DNA from: Clostridiales bacterium
Lineage (GTDB): Bacteria; Bacillota_B; Dehalobacteriia; UBA4068
Direction of reading: 5' to 3'
Length of the DNA stretch: 5,351 nucleotides
Assembly: GCA_009782975.1 (NCBI GenBank)
Contig: WRIA01000062.1
Location: 1-5,351 of the forward strand
Both the position numbers and the translations under genes were made by a program. The notes under the pieces were generated by a model. The model searched no databases. It saw nothing but the letters and a program-made list of their open reading frames with translations, and was not told the DNA's origin. Positions 1 through 3,562 of the stretch are shown here, piece after piece (within the stretch, counting starts at the first letter, position 1; each line of letters starts with the position of its first letter).

Positions 1-183
1 TTTATAATAATGGCTTTTGTGGTCTTTTTGCTGGTAAAATTTATGAGCAAAATAGCCGCCATAACAGAAAAACCGCCCGCGGCGGAGGAACCGGCCACCC
101 GCAAATGTCCCTTTTGCCTAAGCGATATAGATATCAATGCCATAAGATGCCCTGCTTGCACCTCTAACATAGATAAAATTTAG
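1..183 (+). CDS. mscL: Large-conductance mechanosensitive channel MscL, C-terminal fragment
   Basis: This is the last 60 codons of a gene that begins before the window, read in frame 1 and ending at TAG 181-183. MscL is a homopentameric inner-membrane channel that opens under membrane tension and vents solutes on hypo-osmotic shock. The fragment opens with a hydrophobic stretch (FIIMAFVVFLLVKF, residues 1-14) that matches the end of the second transmembrane helix. A charged, Pro/Ala-rich cytoplasmic linker follows. It ends with a paired CxxC tail: CPFC at residues 36-39 and CPAC at 50-53, followed by TS. Many Firmicutes MscL proteins carry such a CPxC...RCPxC-TS tail, which looks like a small zinc-ribbon knuckle; metal binding here is inferred. 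The stop codon's last base is the first base of the palindrome array that follows. Identification rests on the end of TM2 plus this tail, since the more conserved N-terminal half lies outside the window. Confidence 0.85.
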   Translation, partial: FIIMAFVVFLLVKFMSKIAAITEKPPAAEEPATRKCPFCLSDIDINAIRCPACTSNIDKI

Positions 184-288
184 GTTTCAGAGAGTTCTGA
201 AACCATAAAAAATCTCTTTGGCAAGGTTTCAGAGAGTTCTGAAACCGTAAAAAATCGCTTCGGCAAGGTTTCAGAACTCTCTGAAACC
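183..288. repeat. Three-copy palindromic repeat array, 42-bp period
   Basis: A 22-nt palindrome occurs at 183-204, 225-246 and 267-288, so the start-to-start spacing is exactly 42 bp. Each copy has perfect 9-bp arms (GGTTTCAGA / TCTGAAACC) around a 4-nt centre. The centre is GAGT in copies 1 and 2 and ACTC in copy 3, so copy 3 is the reverse complement of the others. The two 20-nt spacers (205-224 and 247-266) are near-identical, differing at three positions; both contain AAAAAATC and end in GGCAA. Read on the minus strand, each spacer gives a T6 run about 13 nt after a hairpin. The array fills the 3' junction between two convergent genes. It may be an intergenic REP-like or terminator-like repeat; no function is established. 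The near-identical spacers argue against CRISPR. Confidence 0.9.
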
Positions 289-290
289 CT

Positions 291-334
291 TAAAAAGCGA
301 AAGCGAAGGATACTTAGGGTCCTTCGCTTTCGCT
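291..334 (-). terminator. Intrinsic terminator of the diguanylate cyclase gene
   Basis: A perfect 15-bp stem pairs 296-310 (AGCGAAAGCGAAGGA) with 320-334 across a 9-nt loop (311-319). Read leftward, the stem is followed at once by a run of Ts (complement of 292-296), as in a Rho-independent terminator. It lies about 40 nt beyond the stop codon of the minus-strand cyclase gene. On the + strand there is no T-run after the hairpin, so it is not a canonical terminator for mscL, although the hairpin could still stabilise that transcript's 3' end. Confidence 0.85.
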
Positions 335-375
335 AATGATCATGGAAAAGGAATGACAGAAAACGGGCTTAAAGG

Positions 376-2073
376 TCAGGCGTTTTCCTCGTTTATAACC
401 ACCTTATTGCGGCCTGTTTCCTTTGCTTTATAAAGGGCGGCGTCGGCCGTGGCAATAAAATCATCCACATTGCTGTCCTGCAAGGGTATCTGGGTGCCCA
501 CGCCTATGCTTACCGTGATCCTTTTTCCATCTTCCCCGCTACAGGGTATTATGCTGCTTTCTATCTCCGCGCGTATGCGTTCGGCTATTATCTTAGCGCC
601 AGCCGAATCTGTATCCGGCAGCAGCACTATAAATTCCTCCCCGCCCCAACGGGCGCAAAAATCTATGGGGCGCTTTAAGGATTGCTTTATTACCTTGCCC
701 ACCGTCTGCAAAGCCATATCGCCCTGCTGATGCCCGAAGGCGTCGTTGTAATTTTTGAATTTATCCACATCCAGGATCAGCACGCTTAAAGGTATGCCGG
801 CCCTGGTGGCCCTTTCCCATTCCATATCCAGCCGGTTGTCGAAGGTGCGCCTGTTGGGTATGCCCGTCAACTGATCCCTTATGCCAAAGGAGGCCAGCTC
901 TATTATGTTTTCGGCAAGTATACGGTAATCCCCCAGAAAATCTTCGGCATCCAGAAAGTATTCTATATTGCCCTTTTCGTGTTCGCCTATAGTTTCGTTT
1001 ATATCCGAAAGCAGCTTTTGCAGTGTTTCCGCGACCTTTTTAAGGGATTTTTCCAGATTACCTACCTCGTCGTCGCCTTTTGCGTCTATGGCTATATTAA
1101 GGTTTCCGTTTGCTATATGCGTCATCTCCCGGGAGACCTTGGCTATGGGCTGGCTGATGGAGGATATCATAAGGTACAGGATTATTATGGATAAAGCAAG
1201 CCCGCACAGGCCAAGAATGATGCCGTTACGGATAGAGTTGTTGGTCTCCGCCTGAAGCTCCGCCATGGGTATGCCGATGGCGATTACCGCAAAAACTTCG
1301 TCTTTAAAATTGATAAGCGGCTTATAAAAGGCTTTGTACCTTTCGCCCAGTATTTCCGCGTCCCCCATATACTCCTTTTTGTCTCCGTAAACGATATCCG
1401 CAATGGATGCATTAAGCTTAAGGCCCGATACGCGCTGCCCATCCTTGGTTATGGTAGTGGCAACGCTGGTATCGCCCAAAAAAATCGTGATCTCGGAATT
1501 GAACAGCCCCTTAAAATCTTCCACCTTGCTGTCCAGGTCGAACCTTACCCCCGCCGAAATGGTGCCTATAAGCGTACCGTCCGTATCATATACGGGCGAC
1601 CCTGTATGAACGGAGACCCTTACTATATTGCCCGATTCGTAATAAGAGGATACCCTGCCCTCCAGAGAATCTTTGATGTTTTGCAGATAAGCTATGGAAT
1701 CCAGCTTGTTTTCCGGGTCGTGCGTTCTGGCCAGCACGTTGCCCTCGCCGTCGGTTATGGCAAAATAATCTATCCTGTATGTATTGCACGCTACATTAAA
1801 AAGATGCAGCAATTCCTCCGTATCATGTTCCCTTACAGCCTTTATCACACCGGAATTTAGCGCCATGGAAGTAGCCGCCACATTGGATTTGGCTTCGCTT
1901 TCGTTAAGATAAAAATCCAGGCTGTTTGTTATAGCGGATAATTTTTCGTTTATCAAAAACTGGCCTATGCTGGAAAACCGTATGGATAAAAAAATGTTTA
2001 TGCTTACGACCAGGGCTACCAGTATCACTACCGTGGGTATAATTATCTTGAACTTGAAGCTTTTTCTGTGCAT
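376..2073 (-). CDS. Membrane-bound diguanylate cyclase with Cache-type sensor, HAMP and GGDEF domains
   Basis: This encodes a 565-aa protein predicted to make the second messenger cyclic di-GMP from two GTP in response to an extracytoplasmic ligand. A basic N-terminus leads into TM1 (about residues 9-31). An extracytoplasmic double-Cache-like region follows (about 35-275), including ITDGEGNVLARTHDPE and EITIFLGDTSVATTI, which resemble the Cache_3-Cache_2 fusion sensors of clostridial chemoreceptors. TM2 is at about 283-305, then HAMP (about 306-358) and a linker (about 355-397) resembling the post-HAMP segment of chemoreceptors. The GGDEF domain begins at DQLTGIPNRR (400-409). It has the metal-binding DVDKFK (435-440), catalytic GGEEF (477-481) and RPID (468-471) five residues before GGEEF, which is a complete inhibitory I-site. 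The enzyme is therefore probably active and product-inhibited. ATG at 2073 is chosen because AAAGGA lies 8 nt upstream; a TTG at 2094 lacks an RBS and falls at the predicted transcription start. The ligand is unknown, and no EAL domain is present. Confidence 0.93.
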   Translation of the reverse strand: MHRKSFKFKIIIPTVVILVALVVSINIFLSIRFSSIGQFLINEKLSAITNSLDFYLNESEAKSNVAATSMALNSGVIKAVREHDTEELLHLFNVACNTYRIDYFAITDGEGNVLARTHDPENKLDSIAYLQNIKDSLEGRVSSYYESGNIVRVSVHTGSPVYDTDGTLIGTISAGVRFDLDSKVEDFKGLFNSEITIFLGDTSVATTITKDGQRVSGLKLNASIADIVYGDKKEYMGDAEILGERYKAFYKPLINFKDEVFAVIAIGIPMAELQAETNNSIRNGIILGLCGLALSIIILYLMISSISQPIAKVSREMTHIANGNLNIAIDAKGDDEVGNLEKSLKKVAETLQKLLSDINETIGEHEKGNIEYFLDAEDFLGDYRILAENIIELASFGIRDQLTGIPNRRTFDNRLDMEWERATRAGIPLSVLILDVDKFKNYNDAFGHQQGDMALQTVGKVIKQSLKRPIDFCARWGGEEFIVLLPDTDSAGAKIIAERIRAEIESSIIPCSGEDGKRITVSIGVGTQIPLQDSNVDDFIATADAALYKAKETGRNKVVINEENA

Positions 2074-2081
2074 ACAGTACA

Positions 2082-2087
2082 TCCTTT
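2082..2087 (-). promoter_or_regulatory. Ribosome binding site that decides the cyclase start
   Basis: The minus strand reads AAAGGA followed by 8 nt and then ATG (2073-2071). This favours the ATG at 2073 over the in-frame ATG at 2082, which directly abuts the purine run, and over the TTG at 2094, which has no purine-rich sequence before it. Confidence 0.7.
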
Positions 2088-2103
2088 CCCGCAAGAATAG
2101 GGC

Positions 2104-2132
2104 TTTATATTATTAAAAATCATCTTAAACAA
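2104..2132 (-). promoter_or_regulatory. Candidate sigma-A-type promoter of the diguanylate cyclase gene
   Basis: Reading leftward, TTGTTT (2132-2127) is followed by a 17-nt spacer and TATAAA (2109-2104). The -10 box matches 5 of 6 consensus bases; the -35 box keeps only TTG. Transcription would start near 2097, giving a 5' leader of about 24 nt that contains the RBS. The weak -35 suggests low or activator-dependent expression, which is inference. Confidence 0.5.
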
Positions 2133-2138
2133 ACACAA

Positions 2139-2163
2139 GGCCCTGTACCGGCGGTACAGGCCC
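2139..2163 (-). terminator. GC-rich hairpin upstream of the cyclase promoter, possible weak terminator
   Basis: CCTGTACC (2142-2149) pairs perfectly with GGTACAGG (2153-2160) around a GGC loop. Two further G-C pairs lie beyond a single C-C mismatch (2139-2140 with 2162-2163). Read leftward it is followed by TTGTGTTTGTTT, a broken U-rich tract. It could therefore end transcription arriving from the tRNA-Pro gene before the cyclase promoter. It ends 6 bp before the -35 box, so it might instead be an operator or an insulating element. No + strand gene upstream would need it. Confidence 0.5.
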
Positions 2164-2458
2164 GCTAAACAAAAAATAATGAACGATCCCCTTAAAAATA
2201 CCCGTTTGCGCGTATTTGCGTTAAACTCGTCATCCGGGGTTTATAATTATCTTTCTTTACCGGTTTTTGGCAGGCGCTTATATTTTTTCCGCAGGGTGGC
2301 AAAGCTACAAAGCGTTTGGGAAAAGCCAAATAAAACGACCTTGGGGATCGCCACTTTGAATCGCTATGACGTTATAAGCATAAGACAGCCTTTTAATTCT
2401 TTTAGCTGTTATAACGTCAATGTTCATTGTTGCCGCGCGCCTGCAAGACACGCATATC
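2164..2458. other. Non-coding spacer between tRNA-Pro and the cyclase gene
   Basis: About 295 nt with no convincing gene on either strand. Open frames here run into the tRNA and read it as protein. A 40-codon minus-strand frame starting near 2430 has no ribosome binding site. The stretch holds the 53-bp inverted-repeat element described separately and several AT-rich tracts. No copy of the tRNA 3' end is present, so there is no sign of an integrated element. It may be the trailer of the tRNA transcript or contain an unrecognised small RNA; nothing in the sequence decides this. Confidence 0.5.
2367..2419. repeat. 53-bp inverted-repeat element with perfect 11-bp arms
   Basis: TGACGTTATAA (2367-2377) is the exact reverse complement of TTATAACGTCA (2409-2419). 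The 31-nt centre contains a short ACAGC / GCTGT pairing around an A/T-rich core (CCTTTTAATTCTTTT). The right arm overlaps a second small palindrome, CAATG-TT-CATTG (2418-2429). Flanking bases show no target-site duplication, so it is not an obvious miniature transposon. It could be a hairpin in the tRNA trailer transcript or a protein-binding site. Confidence 0.75.
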
Positions 2459-2535
2459 TGGTCGGGGTGAAAGGATTCGAACCTTCGGCCTCTGCGTCCC
2501 GAACGCAGCGCTCTACCAAGCTGAGCCACACCCCG
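2459..2535 (-). tRNA. tRNA-Pro, anticodon CGG
   Basis: The minus strand from 2535 folds into a complete 77-nt cloverleaf. The acceptor CGGGGTG pairs with CACCCCG. The D stem is GCTC/GAGC with an AGCTTGGTA loop. The anticodon stem CTGCG/CGCAG encloses the loop TTCGGGA, giving anticodon CGG, which reads CCG (Pro). The variable loop is AGGCC. The T stem GAAGG/CCTTT has one G-U pair and the loop TTCGAAT. The discriminator is A and the CCA end is encoded (2459-2461). A near-consensus promoter ends about ten bases before the mature 5' end, and the gene stands alone. Its product would be charged by prolyl-tRNA synthetase. Confidence 0.97.
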
Positions 2536-2545
2536 CAACTACTAT

Positions 2546-2574
2546 AGTTTAGCGGAAAGACTACGGTTTGTCAA
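2546..2574 (-). promoter_or_regulatory. Promoter of the tRNA-Pro gene
   Basis: Reading leftward, a perfect -35 TTGACA (2574-2569) is followed by a 17-nt spacer and TAAACT (2551-2546) as the -10. Transcription would start about 4-6 nt before the mature tRNA 5' end at 2535, so RNase P would remove only a very short leader. The strength and position fit a stable-RNA promoter. Confidence 0.85.
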
Positions 2575-2594
2575 TCAATATTTGCGCTTGGGTG

Positions 2595-2623
2595 TTGAAA
2601 TATTCGCGCCGGGGTGCTATGAT
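2595..2623 (+). promoter_or_regulatory. Promoter of trmL
   Basis: TTGAAA (2595-2600), a 17-nt spacer and TATGAT (2618-2623) form a near-consensus sigma-A promoter, with 5 of 6 matches in each box. Transcription would start near 2630, leaving a leader of about 15 nt that just includes the RBS GAGGGTG (2634-2640). The placement rules out the upstream in-frame starts at 2568, 2619 and 2622, which would lie within or before the promoter. Confidence 0.8.
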
Positions 2624-2645
2624 GCTAAGGAACGAGGGTGATATT

Positions 2646-3104
2646 ATGAACATTGTGCTGGTAGAGCCGGAAATACCCAATAATACGGGCAATATATCCC
2701 GCACCTGCGCCGTTACCGGCAGCAGCCTGCATCTGGTGCGCCCGCTGGGTTTTTCCACGGACGACAAGCACCTTAAGCGGGCCGGGCTGGATTACTGGCA
2801 GTATCTGGATCTGCATTATTACGACAGCTTTAAGGAGGTGCGGCAAAAGTATCCTTTGGGGCGCTTCTTTTTTGCCACCACCAAGGCCCGGCGCTTTTAC
2901 ACGGAAGTTTCCTACAGCGCCGGAGATTTTTTGGTGTTCGGCAAGGAGACAGCCGGCCTGCCGGAGGAATTGCTGCAAGCCAATAAGGAAAGCTGCATAC
3001 GCATACCCATGGGCAAAGATATACGCTCCCTTAACCTGGGCAATTCCGTGGCCATAATACTGTACGAGGCCTTGCGGCAGCAGGGCTTTTTAGGGTTGGT
3101 ATAA
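2646..3104 (+). CDS. trmL: tRNA (cytidine/uridine-2'-O-)-methyltransferase, TrmL-like SPOUT family
   Basis: This encodes a 152-aa cytosolic SPOUT methyltransferase. TrmL uses S-adenosylmethionine to 2'-O-methylate the wobble nucleotide 34 of certain tRNA-Leu isoacceptors. The N-terminus MNIVLVEPEIPNNTGNISRT is the family signature. It is followed by LVRPLGF, LKRAGLDYW and then the SAM-binding trefoil-knot motifs: LVFGKETAGLPEELL (about residues 98-112), IRIPM (about 119-123) and SLNLGNSVAIILYEALRQ (about 129-146). Length is typical for the family. The ATG at 2646 is chosen because GAGGG lies 7 nt upstream and the promoter -10 overlaps every earlier in-frame start. The gene is monocistronic, divergent from tRNA-Pro, with its own terminator at 3215. 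It is next to a tRNA gene, but the known substrates are tRNA-Leu, so no substrate link should be assumed. The Leu specificity is family knowledge, not visible here. Confidence 0.95.
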   Translation: MNIVLVEPEIPNNTGNISRTCAVTGSSLHLVRPLGFSTDDKHLKRAGLDYWQYLDLHYYDSFKEVRQKYPLGRFFFATTKARRFYTEVSYSAGDFLVFGKETAGLPEELLQANKESCIRIPMGKDIRSLNLGNSVAIILYEALRQQGFLGLV

Positions 3105-3156
3105 AATTTTTAGATACCCTGTCTACCGCTATGGGCCATACCGTAAAAAACGATAT

Positions 3157-3199
3157 ATTGCACATAATCATATGCGCAATACTGTGCAATACTGTGCAA
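3157..3199. repeat. Imperfect inverted repeat fused to a 10-bp tandem repeat in the trmL 3' spacer
   Basis: ATTGCACATA (3157-3166) and TATGCGCAAT (3171-3180) form an inverted repeat with one mismatch around the loop ATCA. The right arm runs into a direct repeat, GCAATACTGT (3176-3185 and 3186-3195), with a third partial GCAA at 3196-3199. It lies in the trailer between the trmL stop and its terminator. The tandem repeat may be simple slippage; a protein-binding site is possible but unsupported. Confidence 0.7.
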
Positions 3200-3214
3200 A
3201 CGATAATTTTACTT

Positions 3215-3239
3215 CCGCCGTAAGACGGTGGTTTTTTTT
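3215..3239 (+). terminator. Intrinsic terminator of trmL
   Basis: CCGCCGT (3215-3221) pairs with ACGGTGG (3225-3231), with one G-U wobble, around a 3-nt loop. Eight Ts (3232-3239) follow directly. This is a textbook Rho-independent terminator on the + strand. It lies about 110 nt after the trmL stop codon, making trmL a single-gene transcript with a long trailer, and it separates trmL from the peptidase gene. Confidence 0.9.
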
Positions 3240-3549
3240 AATTTTTTAAAATTACCCACAAAAAAATGATATGCCGCAACGAATATATATATTGTATAGT
3301 TTATTTTTTTGTGTCAATTACCAAAATAGTCAAAACAACCAAAAAAATTTTGTAAAAAAAATTAAAAAATGTTACCATAATGTAACCGATTTGTGTTATT
3401 ATTATTAATAGCATGATGATTATGCTTTAACATATTAACACGTTGTGTCATTTTTATCTGAACGGAAAGGGGTGTTGCCTGCTAAACATAGCTTATGCTT
3501 TTTGCCGCCCCGAAAAAAAACTGTATTATAAACTACTTAAAATTAAATT
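3240..3549. other. AT-rich upstream control region of the peptidase gene
   Basis: About 310 nt without a supported gene, very AT-rich up to about 3440. It contains short palindromes that could bind regulators: TAATTTT-TT-AAAATTA (3239-3254), GTTAC-CATAAT-GTAAC (3371-3386) and AGCAT-GATGATT-ATGCT (3410-3426). There are also long A and T tracts that would be expected to bend DNA. No single promoter stands out; the best nearby candidate is listed separately. No riboswitch fold is recognised. Confidence 0.5.
3502..3529 (+). promoter_or_regulatory. Weak candidate promoter of the peptidase gene
   Basis: TTGCCG (3502-3507), a 16-nt spacer and TATTAT (3524-3529) match the consensus at 4/6 and 5/6. 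Transcription would start near 3536, leaving a leader of about 27 nt with the RBS GGAGGG (3550-3555). The long AT-rich sequence upstream could contain other promoters, so this assignment is tentative. Confidence 0.3.
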
Positions 3550-3562
3550 GGAGGGATTTTTA

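Noticed and set aside
183..288. Possible short CRISPR array
   Set aside because: The spacers are nearly identical to each other and only 20 nt long, the repeat is a complete palindrome with one copy flipped, and no cas gene is present.
2459..2535. tRNA-Pro as a mobile-element attachment site
   Set aside because: No second copy of the tRNA 3' end and no integrase or phage gene is visible in the window.
2179..2547. Open reading frames on both strands across the tRNA-Pro gene (2179-2547 + and 2305-2538 -)
   Set aside because: Their conserved-looking peptides are translations of the tRNA itself, a common annotation artefact. The remaining parts have no RBS or recognisable domain.
3240..3360. 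CodY-like sites (AATTTT...AAAATT) upstream of the peptidase gene
   Set aside because: Matches are imperfect: one is a base too short and the other has four mismatches. Such sequences are common by chance in DNA this AT-rich.
3472..3531. 19-codon leader peptide starting with GTG after AAAGGGG
   Set aside because: The purine run overlaps the start with no proper spacing, there is no attenuator structure after it, and the candidate promoter lies inside it.
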